From assembly GCA_041391365.1 (NCBI GenBank), contig JAWKOC010000005.1, positions 11,835 through 75,834 on the forward strand: a DNA stretch of 64,000 nucleotides, in the 5' to 3' direction. Below the pieces are notes generated by a model. That model made no database searches. It worked only from the letters and a program-made list of their open reading frames with translations, and was not told the DNA's origin. The translations under genes were made by a program, and so were the position numbers. This document shows, piece after piece, positions 45,234 to 54,116 of this stretch. Each line of letters starts with the position of its first letter. Within the stretch, counting starts at the first letter, position 1. This DNA is from JAGRAX01 sp041391365. GTDB taxonomy: Bacteria > Bdellovibrionota_G > JALEGL01 > JAGRMV01.

Positions 45234-45665
45234 TTATTTTTTTCTCTGTTTGCCGTGAAACGTAATCTCAATTTTTGAAATGTCATACTTTTCTGTTACA
45301 TTGGATTTCATCACAACTTCCTTTGGGTCAATGTCGACCAAGGCATCCGTAGCACTATTGTAAAAGTGATAATGATGATCAATGTTGCAGTCGTACATGA
45401 CTTTGTTGGTATGAGGCAATTTTACTTCTTTGAGAAGCCCTTTGGCTACCAGTAGATTCAGGGTGTTGTAAACCGTCGCTCGACTCACCATCGGAAAATT
45501 TTGATCTGCCCACACTTTGACAACTTCAGCCGTGGGATGATCTCCATCACACAAAACATATTTGCAAATCGCCACTCGTTGAGCCGTAGGTTTGGCTCCT
45601 GAAGCAACAAGCACCTGCTTGATCTTATCGACGGTCATGGATTCTTTTCGTTTCATAGGATGCAT
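45234..45665 (-). CDS. Fur-superfamily regulator, PerR/Irr-like, without structural zinc cysteines
   Basis: Metal-dependent repressor, 143 aa from the first ATG (starts at 45656 or 45638 are also possible; none has a good ribosome site). Winged helix with PTAQRVAICKYVL and VSRATVYNTLNLL; metal-binding His/Asp in GDHPTAE and DHHYHFYN, then VDIDPKE. The two CxxC pairs that hold structural zinc in Fur and PerR are absent. A palindrome at 45699-45715 in its own promoter matches the one at dps, so autoregulation plus control of dps is likely. PerR-like peroxide sensing is inferred from the target. Confidence 0.85.
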   Translation of the reverse strand: MHPMKRKESMTVDKIKQVLVASGAKPTAQRVAICKYVLCDGDHPTAEVVKVWADQNFPMVSRATVYNTLNLLVAKGLLKEVKLPHTNKVMYDCNIDHHYHFYNSATDALVDIDPKEVVMKSNVTEKYDISKIEITFHGKQRKK

Positions 45666-45698
45666 TTCATAGGTAGAAGAGACTTTTCAGCCCTTCTA

Positions 45699-45715
45699 TT
45701 TAGAATAAGTCTAAA
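45699..45715. promoter_or_regulatory. Fur/PerR-type operator upstream of the regulator gene
   Basis: TTTAGAATAAGTCTAAA, a 17-bp palindrome with one mismatched pair, sits 34 bases upstream of the first possible start codon. Thirteen of the fifteen core positions match the dps box, so both are probably bound by this regulator. Confidence 0.78.
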
Positions 45716-45757
45716 GTAAGTCAGCTCAAAAATCAAGAGAGGTCCAACAAAATAAGT

Positions 45758-47041
45758 TTACGGTTTTTCTTCGAGACGGGAAAGAACCGATGAGAGAAGA
45801 CCGTTGAAATCAAAAGCATCCTTTTTGGAGGCACCCAAACGGACCACCACCGCATGGTGAGAGGGAAGCACAAACACTCTTTGTCCCATAAAACCCTCGG
45901 CTGAATAACAACTCTGAGGAACATCGGGCATCTTTCGACCCTGATTGCACCAAAAATGTGCCCCATATTCTCCTTTGGATTCAGGACAGACGGTTTTGGA
46001 ATAATCAACCCATGCAGGAGTCAAAATCTCTTTGTCCATCCACATTCCATTCTGGGCATACAAGACTCCAAAGCGAAGCCAGTCTCTTGCAGTGGCATAC
46101 ACATATGAGGAACCAACATACAACCCCGTGGCATCGGTCTCAAACCGAGCACTGTCCATGCCAAGAGGACCAAACAAATCTCTAAAGGGAAGCTCATGAT
46201 AGCGCTTTGATCCCAAGGCAGCCCTAAGCACACAATGAATCAAATTTGTGTCTCCTGACGAATATTTCCAAATTTTTTTGCCTTTGGATTGAACTTTTTT
46301 GGAAGTCAAAAATTTCTGCATGTCTTCTTCTACGTAAAGCATTTTTGTGACATCGCTGTAAAAAAAATAATTTTCCCCCCAAGGGATGTTGCTTTTCATC
46401 TGAAGCAACTCATGTGTGGTAAGATCACCAAACTCACCCCTTACCCATGTGGAGATGGGTTGATGAATATCAAATCCATCCTTCAGAGTTGCAATTCCTA
46501 CCATTGCATTGGTCACACTCTTACTCATCGACCAACCTGGAAGAGTATCTTTGACAGACAAACCCTGTGCGTAGGTTTCGCTGATCATCTTTCCCGATTG
46601 CCAAACCAAAATCGCATGAGAACGATGATGATCCATATAACTCTGGCAAAGGGAAGAAATGGTTTCGTTTTCAGAAATTTCAAAACAATGCGGGGAACCT
46701 CCCAACCTAAAAATAGAAAATTCATCCTTCCAAGCTTGTTGGACTTTTGTGCTTTGATACAAGGTAACCCCAAAAGATCCGTTTTTTCCTGCGTAGCGAG
46801 ATATTGTCGTTCCCCTCAAGCGGCCATATATTCCATGATTCTCTTTTGAGAACGAAATCCAAGAGACGGGCAAATACCAAAGATCTCGCTCCAGCAAATC
46901 TTCCATGGATCGCAATTGAACCATGCACCCAGACGCGACATACTTGGTGACAAACCCAACAAAAATTCGAAGCATCATCCAAAACAAGAAAGCGCAAAGA
47001 ACAACAAGGCATGTTCCAGCAATGATTCCAAACACGATCAT
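45758..47041 (-). CDS. Membrane-anchored serine hydrolase, beta-lactamase/class C fold
   Basis: 427 aa. One N-terminal membrane helix (about 3-30), a short linker domain, then a penicillin-binding-like hydrolase: catalytic SxxK in GWSMSKSVTNAM, a YSS motif in WKYSSGDTN for the YxN position, and a C-terminal substrate-strand region near SHHAVVVRLG. Fold shared with class C beta-lactamases, D-peptidases and esterases, so the substrate is open. Starts 4 bases inside the end of the MFS gene (ATGA), making a two-gene operon. Confidence 0.88.
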   Translation of the reverse strand: MIVFGIIAGTCLVVLCAFLFWMMLRIFVGFVTKYVASGCMVQLRSMEDLLERDLWYLPVSWISFSKENHGIYGRLRGTTISRYAGKNGSFGVTLYQSTKVQQAWKDEFSIFRLGGSPHCFEISENETISSLCQSYMDHHRSHAILVWQSGKMISETYAQGLSVKDTLPGWSMSKSVTNAMVGIATLKDGFDIHQPISTWVRGEFGDLTTHELLQMKSNIPWGENYFFYSDVTKMLYVEEDMQKFLTSKKVQSKGKKIWKYSSGDTNLIHCVLRAALGSKRYHELPFRDLFGPLGMDSARFETDATGLYVGSSYVYATARDWLRFGVLYAQNGMWMDKEILTPAWVDYSKTVCPESKGEYGAHFWCNQGRKMPDVPQSCYSAEGFMGQRVFVLPSHHAVVVRLGASKKDAFDFNGLLSSVLSRLEEKP

Positions 47042-48219
47042 GCGTCTACAGGTCTGTGAACCGACAATGTGACAACAAACAATACCGAAGCCAAAATCAT
47101 ACTCACCACAAAAAACTGCCCTAGGGCAATTCCCATATGATCACTGATCACTCCAACCCCTACACTACCCATCGCAAACCCAATCATCACAGCACCTGAG
47201 GAATAGCTCGCCAATTTGGAATGGAGTTTGGGGAATCGTTCCAACGACATTCCCACCGTCATGGGAAAAAAATAGGAAAGACCCAATCCCAAAATGGAGA
47301 ATCCAATCAGCAATTCTGTCAACGTATTGCCCAAAAAACAGGTGGCAAGCCCCCCCAGCATGACCAAAGGAGAAAAACTATGAAGCCATGAAGACGGGAT
47401 TTTTTTCATCAAAAGCATGACTCCCAACCTTCCCACCGTAATGAAAAACCAAATCAGAGAAAGACAGCTTTGCGCAGAAGCTCTCGGCTGTCCTTTTTCA
47501 ATTTCAACATAGGTCACCGCCCAGTTGCCTGAAAATCCTTCTACAAATCCATATCCCATACACAACAGAAGAAAAAGAGTAGCAATCCACCCCAGTGAAC
47601 TTTTTTCATCGTGTTCTTGATGCTGATGCCCCTTTGCATCCAACCGATGTGATAAAAAAGAAAGCAGTGCTACGGGCAAGATTGAAATCAACGTAAAACA
47701 AAGCAAATTGGAGGACAGAGAAAACATTCCTGAAGTTAGTGCCACATAACCTGGTCCCGCAGATGCTCCAATGCTAACCAAAGCATGAATAAAAATGGTC
47801 GTTATTTTTGTTTTTTCGGGAAAAACAGCCGACGCTACAAATTGCAAATTGGAAATCGTCAAACTGTTTGCTGCACCTCCCATTGCAGAAGAGATTGCCA
47901 ACACGATATAAGCTGCTGATCCTACCACGTGAGTGGTAATCGTAAGATAGATGATCGCAAGATATGCAATGTTCATCAATGCAGCAAAGCGATACATTTT
48001 TTCCATTTCAAAACGTCGACACAGTCGTGGAAAAATCGACGGTACCACCAGCACCCCTGACAAAAGAAAAAAGAACATTTGGCCATATTCTGACTTGGTA
48101 AGAGCCATCCCATCCGGATCCATGACCGTCTGACTGATGCTGGCAAGCATCGAAAGACAAATTCCTTGTACAAAGGCTGAAATGAGGAGCAAAAATAAGG
48201 TATGATCTCTAACTTTCAT
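47038..48219 (-). CDS. Major facilitator superfamily transporter
   Basis: 393 aa, 12 predicted membrane helices in two six-helix halves with a central cytoplasmic His/Glu-rich loop (about 195-210, HQHQEHDEKS). It resembles the FucP/sugar-symporter-like branch of MFS in overall pattern, but no substrate motif is decisive. Coupled by ATGA to the downstream serine hydrolase, hinting that the pair handles the same compound, for example export or import of an amide or ester that the hydrolase processes. Confidence 0.9.
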   Translation of the reverse strand: MKVRDHTLFLLLISAFVQGICLSMLASISQTVMDPDGMALTKSEYGQMFFFLLSGVLVVPSIFPRLCRRFEMEKMYRFAALMNIAYLAIIYLTITTHVVGSAAYIVLAISSAMGGAANSLTISNLQFVASAVFPEKTKITTIFIHALVSIGASAGPGYVALTSGMFSLSSNLLCFTLISILPVALLSFLSHRLDAKGHQHQEHDEKSSLGWIATLFLLLCMGYGFVEGFSGNWAVTYVEIEKGQPRASAQSCLSLIWFFITVGRLGVMLLMKKIPSSWLHSFSPLVMLGGLATCFLGNTLTELLIGFSILGLGLSYFFPMTVGMSLERFPKLHSKLASYSSGAVMIGFAMGSVGVGVISDHMGIALGQFFVVSMILASVLFVVTLSVHRPVDA

Positions 48220-48319
48220 AAGGTCTCGTATTTCAAAACAGTGGGCCTAGCGACCACATTGATCTGCAGCTCATATCAAAGATTGTCTCATCCGACCATG
48301 AGAAAGGAAAAATCCATGA

Positions 48320-49117
48320 TCATTGGTCAACCAAAGTGCAAATCATGACCGTTGTGGCATATCCTTTGAGAAGAACTCGGTTTTCCAAAAGCTGCGTTTC
48401 CATAGATCCGGGTCGATGGGATGCCTGCAAAGCTCGAAAAGAAGTTTTCCCAGTTTTCTTGGCCCAATAAGGTGTGAGGACACAGTGAGCTACTCCAGTC
48501 ACCGGATCTTCATCGATCCCAACATTGGGTGCAAAATAGCGAGACACGAAGTCAAACTCTTGGTTTGAAGAGGGACAGGTTACAATCAAACCATGTCGAG
48601 TATTCCGAATGATTAACTCTCGATTTGGCCGAATGCTTTTGAGAACGTTTTCATGTTCAACCAACACCAAAGTCTCCTCTTTCCCTTGGGCTACTTCCAA
48701 CACCTCACACCCTAGAACAGAAGAAAACAATTCTCGTTTGGAAACCATCTCTGTGTGCATGGCGGGAAAAGACATACAAATCAATTCGTTTTCCTTGTGA
48801 ATGGTGAGAACTTGATCACGGGTTTGCAACACCAAATGGTCGCTATTGACCAATCCTTGCTCCCATAAAATATGGGAACTTGCCAAAGACGCATGACCAC
48901 AAAGATCCACTTCAACCGTGGGCGTGAAAAATCGAATGGAATATCCATCCGACTCTTCACATAAAAAAGCCGTTTCCGAAAGATTCATCTCTGATGCAAT
49001 TTTTTGCATCCATTGCGAGTCTTTTTTTTCTTCCATGATGCAAACTCCTGCAGGGTTACCTGCAAAAGGTTCTTTGGTAAAAGAATCCACATGGTAAATG
49101 ACTTTGCTACTTTTCAT
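48320..49117 (-). CDS. PhzF-family isomerase
   Basis: 265 aa with the diaminopimelate-epimerase-like fold. YHVDSFTKEPFAGNPAGVC at the start, catalytic Glu in NLSETAFL, the GHASLASSHIL block and DEDPVTGVAHCVL near the end. Length normal. The natural substrate of most family members is unknown and there is no phenazine cluster. Followed with a 4-base overlap from the GIY-YIG gene and mutarotase-fold gene in one operon. Confidence 0.93.
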   Translation of the reverse strand: MKSSKVIYHVDSFTKEPFAGNPAGVCIMEEKKDSQWMQKIASEMNLSETAFLCEESDGYSIRFFTPTVEVDLCGHASLASSHILWEQGLVNSDHLVLQTRDQVLTIHKENELICMSFPAMHTEMVSKRELFSSVLGCEVLEVAQGKEETLVLVEHENVLKSIRPNRELIIRNTRHGLIVTCPSSNQEFDFVSRYFAPNVGIDEDPVTGVAHCVLTPYWAKKTGKTSFRALQASHRPGSMETQLLENRVLLKGYATTVMICTLVDQ

Positions 49118-49371
49118 CGTTGAACCTCTTGAATCAATTGCAATTTTTCAAAACGGCGTAAGGATTTGATCTGATGTTCAAGCTTACTCGCCTCAGATCT
49201 CCCTTCCACCGTAGTAACGTACACCAACTCTTTTGCGGGAGATCGACGAAAATATTTCGCTCCATGCTGGTTCTGATGTTGCCGATATCTACGAATCAAA
49301 TGATTGGTGATTCCTGTATACAAATGACCTTTGTCATTTTGAATCATATAAACAAACCACAAATCATTCAT
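49114..49371 (-). CDS. GIY-YIG (URI/YhbQ-like) endonuclease-fold protein
   Basis: About 85 aa from the ATG that overlaps the stop of the upstream gene (ATGA); longer starts exist. GIY-YIG core: FVYMIQNDKGHLYTGITNHL with both Tyr motifs, catalytic Arg in RRYRQHQ, KYFRRSPAKELVY and the Glu of SKLEHQIKSLRR. Stand-alone members of this type are small DNA-binding nucleases of unclear role. The stop overlaps the PhzF start. Confidence 0.92.
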   Translation of the reverse strand: MNDLWFVYMIQNDKGHLYTGITNHLIRRYRQHQNQHGAKYFRRSPAKELVYVTTVEGRSEASKLEHQIKSLRRFEKLQLIQEVQR

Positions 49372-50324
49372 CTCCATTGAGACACCCATTGATTGATATG
49401 TTCCCATTCAGGTTGACTCGAAAACTCTTTGATTCTGCACTCTTCTTCCACCGCATAAACTTGACCTACTTCAAGTTCTTGCATTGGACTGAGAAGTTCC
49501 ATCTCGAAATAGTTGTATTTCGCACTGTTGTATACCTCCACAGAACAATCATCTGGCCACATGGTTTCATGATCAGTCTGGACCACAAATCTTTTTCCCA
49601 ACCCCAGTCGATACGTTTCCTCACCGATGGCACTCACAATCCAAGGATACAAAGATTTGGTCCCATATTTGAACTCAATGTCCTCCGAAGCGCTCACCAA
49701 AATCCCCTGACCGGAAGTTTGAACAACCTGCTCGAATCGTTTTCTAGACTCACCCTCATGATCAAAAATTTTGCATGAAGGTGCAACCTCTGGCGAAATG
49801 GGTAAAAAAACTTTGGCAGGACGTTTGACCATACAAACATTCCAGACCCCCCAGCCACTTTCTTTGGGCTTTACTACTTGTGTGATTTCATGACGGACCA
49901 ACCACCGATACGGTTCGGCAGTATCCATGCTGACTTTTCGCCGAATCTTCAACCCTGTATCCTGACACACATCGCTTACCATCGAAATCTGAGCATGATC
50001 CGAATGCTGCTTTTCCCATTCCCAATCATAGTTACCGCTATCAAGAACAGGATAAGGCACTTGATGAGACCATTTGCTTTGGGGGGCTATCCAAGTTTTA
50101 TCACCCCCCCACAGAGGAAACGCATCTTGAGTTTTCTTTTTTTCTGACTCTCCCCAGTGAACTTTTCCCCGAAGCAGTGGATGCTGAAAAAAAAGCTCCT
50201 GACCTTTGAAACGACAGCTCATGATTCTTCCACCGAGGGAAGGAACCAATGTGAGCACCAAATCCTTGTCACCCATTTGAACAGCTTTCCATCCATCATA
50301 AGAAATTTCTTTTGTTTCTATCAT
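49368..50324 (-). CDS. Galactose-mutarotase-fold protein (DUF4380-like)
   Basis: 318 aa, all-beta. LVPSLGGRIMSCRFKGQELFF near the N-terminus resembles the start of aldose-epimerase-like folds; further on are FPLWGGDKTWIAPQSKW and the DCSVEVYNSAKYNYFEMELL strand that is typical of DUF4380. Likely binds a carbohydrate or phosphorylated sugar; no activity can be assigned. First gene of the operon with GIY-YIG and PhzF genes. Confidence 0.75.
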   Translation of the reverse strand: MIETKEISYDGWKAVQMGDKDLVLTLVPSLGGRIMSCRFKGQELFFQHPLLRGKVHWGESEKKKTQDAFPLWGGDKTWIAPQSKWSHQVPYPVLDSGNYDWEWEKQHSDHAQISMVSDVCQDTGLKIRRKVSMDTAEPYRWLVRHEITQVVKPKESGWGVWNVCMVKRPAKVFLPISPEVAPSCKIFDHEGESRKRFEQVVQTSGQGILVSASEDIEFKYGTKSLYPWIVSAIGEETYRLGLGKRFVVQTDHETMWPDDCSVEVYNSAKYNYFEMELLSPMQELEVGQVYAVEEECRIKEFSSQPEWEHINQWVSQWR

Positions 50325-50332
50325 GTACCCAC

Positions 50333-51130
50333 CTAGGATCGGAAACCAACGCCCAATGCCGCCGAAAAATTTTTTTGATCAAATCCGATCAAACTTTCAC
50401 CATAACCATACCAAGCTTGAAACCAAATCCGAGAATATTCATGTTTCTTTGAAATACGATCAACAAAGCCGAAAGGAGCCGAAAAATCCACCTGAATCGA
50501 ACCTCGATTGCCTCCAGATCCCACTTTGCCAATCGCAGAAAGTTCCAGGTTTTTTTTCCAACGATATCCCGTCTCCAGCGACACCACTCCCATGTACTTG
50601 GCAAGAGACTCTGTATGGCCTGTTCCTGCATCGTCCAAAAATGGAATGTAGATGCCGGGGCGAAAATAGAACGCTCCATTTTCAAAATAAAATTTTGCGT
50701 AGGCTCGATTCCAACTTCTAGAATCGGCCCCTGCTTTTCCATTGGACTGATGGTTCAATCCGAATTGAACGCCCTCAAACCAGTGATAGTTTTTTTCCAA
50801 CAAATTATAGAAGATCTCCGGTTCAAAGTTGTGATCGTAAAAAGGAAATGAACTCTGTCTCAAAGCCATGAAAGAACGTTGCGTGTAAGCAATGTAGAGT
50901 TTGCTCCACAGCACTTGGAATTTTCCGGAAATCTGAAATTTAAAGACCGCGTTGCCAGATCGACCCAGCGTATCTCCACCAACGAGAAGATAGTTGTCTC
51001 GATGCAAGAATAAGGGTGGTCGATCATTCGGATCTGGAACCAGAGGAGAATTGGCATGGACCTCCAAAGAGCAAAAGATCGTGACAAACACCCCTGTCAC
51101 GATCAGGTATTTTTTCACTCTCCCAATCAT
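50333..51130 (-). CDS. pldA: Outer-membrane phospholipase A (OMPLA)
   Basis: Hydrolyses phospholipids that reach the outer leaflet. 265 aa from ATG 51130: signal peptide (KKYLIVTGVFVTIFCSLEVHA), then a 12-stranded barrel. The catalytic site reads GLNHQSNGKAG with His and Ser in the invariant HxS arrangement, followed by the Asn in SRSWNRAYAKFYF. Calcium-site pattern and terminal FSAALGVGFRS agree with the family. This is direct evidence for an outer membrane. Single-gene unit 8 bases after the mutarotase-fold gene. Confidence 0.93.
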   Translation of the reverse strand: MIGRVKKYLIVTGVFVTIFCSLEVHANSPLVPDPNDRPPLFLHRDNYLLVGGDTLGRSGNAVFKFQISGKFQVLWSKLYIAYTQRSFMALRQSSFPFYDHNFEPEIFYNLLEKNYHWFEGVQFGLNHQSNGKAGADSRSWNRAYAKFYFENGAFYFRPGIYIPFLDDAGTGHTESLAKYMGVVSLETGYRWKKNLELSAIGKVGSGGNRGSIQVDFSAPFGFVDRISKKHEYSRIWFQAWYGYGESLIGFDQKNFSAALGVGFRS

Positions 51131-51228
51131 AGGCCAAAACCTAAACCAGAACCGAAAAAAAATCACGTTCAAAAACCAGGCATATTTCTTTCTATCTTTG
51201 AAGCTTTTGAGTACATTGGAAGTAGGCC

Positions 51229-52059
51229 ATGAAAAGCCAAAATTGGAAAAATCAAATGCTTCTGATCCAAAAGGACTTTGATCGTTTGGATCGAACTTTT
51301 TCGCAAGCACTCCAACAGACTTCTCTGAGCAAAAAACAAGTCTACAAATATCAGAGTGAATTGGTCCGCCTTCGATTTTCGTCTCATAGCTTAAAAACAG
51401 GTTTTGCCCTGATCAAGAGCTCGGACCCTTCTCTCGTTTCCCATGTACCCCAACATGCCCGATATCTTTTTGAGATGGCCATGATCACATGTTTTGTTGC
51501 GTCCTCCGAGTCAAACCTCAATCGCTTTTTCGAGGATGGCATCATCTCAAGGCAAATTTCTTTGGATCAACTCCAAAGACTCAATACTGATGGAAACCTG
51601 GACGAGTTTATCCAGGAACAAAAGAAAAAGACCATCCATCGAATTGAAAAACTACGAAAAGTTTTGAAGATCACGACGAGTTTCAAAAAAACAAATGCTC
51701 TCCCTATGGGTTCCGAATTCATCGAAAAATGCCTGACGGGCAAAGACAAAGAGTTTTTCTCTGAACTGTTTTTGCATCTGTTTCAAAGGCATCCCATCTT
51801 TCCCCCATTGGGAGAACAAGGTCTGCATCAGTGGCACCAAACATTTTTGGATCTTCATCGATCGCCCAACACAAGCAAAAGAAAGCTCCGTATTCTCCTC
51901 TCATGCTCAGCCATGATCAATGTAGCAGAGTGCGCTCGCAACCATACAAAGATATTCGATTCCTTAAAAATACAAAAGCGCGCTGCTTCTCATTTCCTTC
52001 AATACAATCCAGAAATCAAAGAAGCCGTCGCGCTTCGGTACAAAAACAGTTCCTCGTGA
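51229..52059 (+). CDS. Helical cytoplasmic protein of unknown function
   Basis: 276 aa, no signal peptide, rich in Lys, Leu and Phe, mostly alpha-helical. The segment HARYLFEMAMITCFVASSES (about 77-96) resembles helical domains seen in several uncharacterised HEPN-like families, but the match is weak. Divergent from pldA. Its stop codon lies within a mismatched hairpin followed by TTTTTT that may terminate it. No function proposed. Confidence 0.6.
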   Translation: MKSQNWKNQMLLIQKDFDRLDRTFSQALQQTSLSKKQVYKYQSELVRLRFSSHSLKTGFALIKSSDPSLVSHVPQHARYLFEMAMITCFVASSESNLNRFFEDGIISRQISLDQLQRLNTDGNLDEFIQEQKKKTIHRIEKLRKVLKITTSFKKTNALPMGSEFIEKCLTGKDKEFFSELFLHLFQRHPIFPPLGEQGLHQWHQTFLDLHRSPNTSKRKLRILLSCSAMINVAECARNHTKIFDSLKIQKRAASHFLQYNPEIKEAVALRYKNSSS

Positions 52060-52080
52060 AACCGTTTTTTATTTCATTGA

Positions 52081-52470
52081 TTAATTATGACCGCGTTTGT
52101 TGGATCGGTGATCTCGATCTCCTCGATGATTGTTCGAGGAAGAACGACCGCCACCTCGTGGTCCACCACCACCGCCGCCGTTGAATTTTCTTTCTTTTCC
52201 TTGAAAAGATGGTCGAGGCTGTTGTTGTCTCGCTTCGCTCACTTTAAGTGCGCGACCTTCCATCTCTTTTCCGTTTACCAAGTTGATGGCTTCTTCAATA
52301 TCTTGAGATTCTTCAATCTCAACAAATGCAAAACCACGTGAACGACCGGTTTCTCGATCGGTGATGACTTTTACATTTTTTACTTCGATGCCAAGTGACT
52401 GAAAGAACTGTCCCAATGATTGCTCAGTAGCGTGAAAAGGGCAGTTCCCAACATACATTTTTTTTTCCAT
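52081..52470 (-). CDS. Single-RRM RNA-binding protein with Gly/Arg-rich tail
   Basis: 129 aa. One RNA-recognition motif: RNP-2 MYVGNCPF, RNP-1 SRGFAFVEI, with normal spacing (about 5-80). The tail (about 95-129) is Gly/Arg/Asn/His-rich like cold-inducible RRM proteins of cyanobacteria and proteobacteria. Probably an RNA chaperone. Stand-alone gene. Confidence 0.93.
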   Translation of the reverse strand: MEKKMYVGNCPFHATEQSLGQFFQSLGIEVKNVKVITDRETGRSRGFAFVEIEESQDIEEAINLVNGKEMEGRALKVSEARQQQPRPSFQGKERKFNGGGGGGPRGGGRSSSNNHRGDRDHRSNKRGHN

Positions 52471-52720
52471 GGAATATTGATCCTTGCGTCCGATTTTATC
52501 TTCATAATTAACTTAAAGGTTTTGAAGCATCTTCTTCGAAGGAATCGGACAACGATCGAAACGGACGGGATCAAAACTAATCTTTGATATTATCGAGAAC
52601 CAAAGGAAAAAGCAACCAGCTTTTGACATTATTGAGGGGGTGGAGAAAAAGCTGGGGTACCCTATTTTTCTCTGATATGACCGTGCCATCGTCAACGTAT
52701 TCAACCCAAAAGGAGCAATC

Positions 52721-53145
52721 ATGAAACGAACAGCTAGCGCAAAATGGCAGGGGATCTCAAAACCGGCAAAGGAGCCGTATCCACCCAAAGCGGAGTACTT
52801 GAAAATACTCAATATTCTTTCACCACCCGTTTTGAAGACGGAAAAGGCACCAATCCAGAGGAACTGATTGCAGCAGCCCATGCAGGATGCTTCACCATGG
52901 CGCTGTCGGCCCAGCTCACCACCAAAGAAAAGGCCCCCAAAAGCCTAGAGACTCAGGCCACTCTGACCATGGAAAAACTTGATGCCGGATGGACCGTAAC
53001 CGAAGTCGCTTTGGCGCTCAAGGCCGAAGTTCCAGGTATTTCCACAGCTGATTTTGAGGCTTGCGCGACTGCTGCCAAAGAAGGCTGCCCCATTTCAAGA
53101 CTTCTCAACACCAAAATCACCCTGACACATGAACTGATCAACTAG
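52721..53145 (+). pseudogene. osmC: OsmC-type peroxiredoxin, single frameshift near the start
   Basis: Organic hydroperoxide reductase using two Cys. From ATG 52721 (AAAAGGAG, ideal) it reads MKRTASAKWQG, then loses frame at a run of four G near 52749. A fifth G restores DLKTGKGAVSTQSGVL and the rest: active-site Cys in AHAGCFTMAL and the second in AKEGCPISRLL. Restored length is 141 aa, standard OsmC. A shorter product from an internal ATG at 52744 would lack the first strand. Strong terminator follows. Third oxidative-stress gene in the window with a one-base lesion. Confidence 0.93.
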
Positions 53146-53171
53146 ACATTTTTCACAATATGCATCATCCC

Positions 53172-53212
53172 AAAGGGGGTGAAATGCATAGTGCATTTCA
53201 CCCCCTTTTTTT
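53172..53212 (+). terminator. Rho-independent terminator after osmC
   Basis: Perfect 17-bp stem (53172-53188 with 53192-53208), three-base loop TAG, ending in seven T. The A-tract on the left side makes it potentially bidirectional. Confidence 0.95.
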
Positions 53213-53263
53213 GGGGAGGGCAAAAACTTGCGCAATGTCTGGGTTTTTGTTTATGTACTTTTC

Positions 53264-54082
53264 ATGAAACACATCACAACCTATTTTTCGATGATCATTG
53301 TTTTGTTGTCCTTTTCTGCCTCCATGATCCCATCACACACGTACGCAGAGAACATTCAAACCAAAACCATAAAATACAAAGTAGATGGTCAAGTGTTTGT
53401 GGGAACAATCTCCTTCGACAAAGACATCAAAACCCAACGACCTGGCATTTTGGTGGTTCACGAATGGTGGGGTCACACGGATTATGCCAAACAACGAACC
53501 ATCGACCTGGCCAAGCTTGGATACACGGCTTTGGCTTTGGACATGTATGGAGATGGAAAAACGGTGGATCATCCCAAAGATGCGGGTGCGATGTCTTCAG
53601 CACTAACCAGCGACTGGGATGTTGTGCAAGAGCGCTTTGTCAAAGCTCTTTCCATCTTGAAAAAGCACAAATCCGTAGACGAAACCAAAACAGCTGCCAT
53701 TGGATACTGCATGGGTGGAAAGATCGCACTTGAAATGGCGAGACGAAATGTTGGAATCGATGCCGTTGCAAGTTTCCATGGGTCTCTCACCACACAACAT
53801 CCTTTTTCCAAAGATGAAAGCGCGATCAAGGTACTCGTGGCCAACGGTGCCGACGATCCATTTGTCAAACACGAAGATGTGACAGCCATTGAAAACGAAA
53901 TGAAAGCTGCAAGCATCGACTATGTGGTAAAAAATTACAAAGGTGCAAAACATTCCTTCACCAACAAAGGCTCAACGGAAATCGGAAAAAAATTCAATCT
54001 TCCTTTGGAATACAACGAAGAAGCCGACAAAGATTCATGGAGCGAGTTGCAAAAACTTCTTCAAAAAACCTGGGCTTCCTAA
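53264..54082 (+). CDS. Exported dienelactone hydrolase family alpha/beta hydrolase
   Basis: 272 aa from ATG 53264. A signal peptide (ITTYFSMIIVLLSFSASM) precedes a DLH fold: oxyanion region VVHEWWGHTDYAK, nucleophile Cys in AIGYCMGGKIALEMA, Asp in ANGADDPFVKHED and His in YKGAKHSFTN. The Cys-Asp-His triad is complete. Periplasmic DLH-like enzymes act on esters or lactones; the substrate is unknown. Not coupled to osmC because of the strong terminator between them. Confidence 0.92.
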   Translation: MKHITTYFSMIIVLLSFSASMIPSHTYAENIQTKTIKYKVDGQVFVGTISFDKDIKTQRPGILVVHEWWGHTDYAKQRTIDLAKLGYTALALDMYGDGKTVDHPKDAGAMSSALTSDWDVVQERFVKALSILKKHKSVDETKTAAIGYCMGGKIALEMARRNVGIDAVASFHGSLTTQHPFSKDESAIKVLVANGADDPFVKHEDVTAIENEMKAASIDYVVKNYKGAKHSFTNKGSTEIGKKFNLPLEYNEEADKDSWSELQKLLQKTWAS

Positions 54083-54116
54083 TTCGCAACACAAACTCGT
54101 GTGTGTTTGCAGCTCC

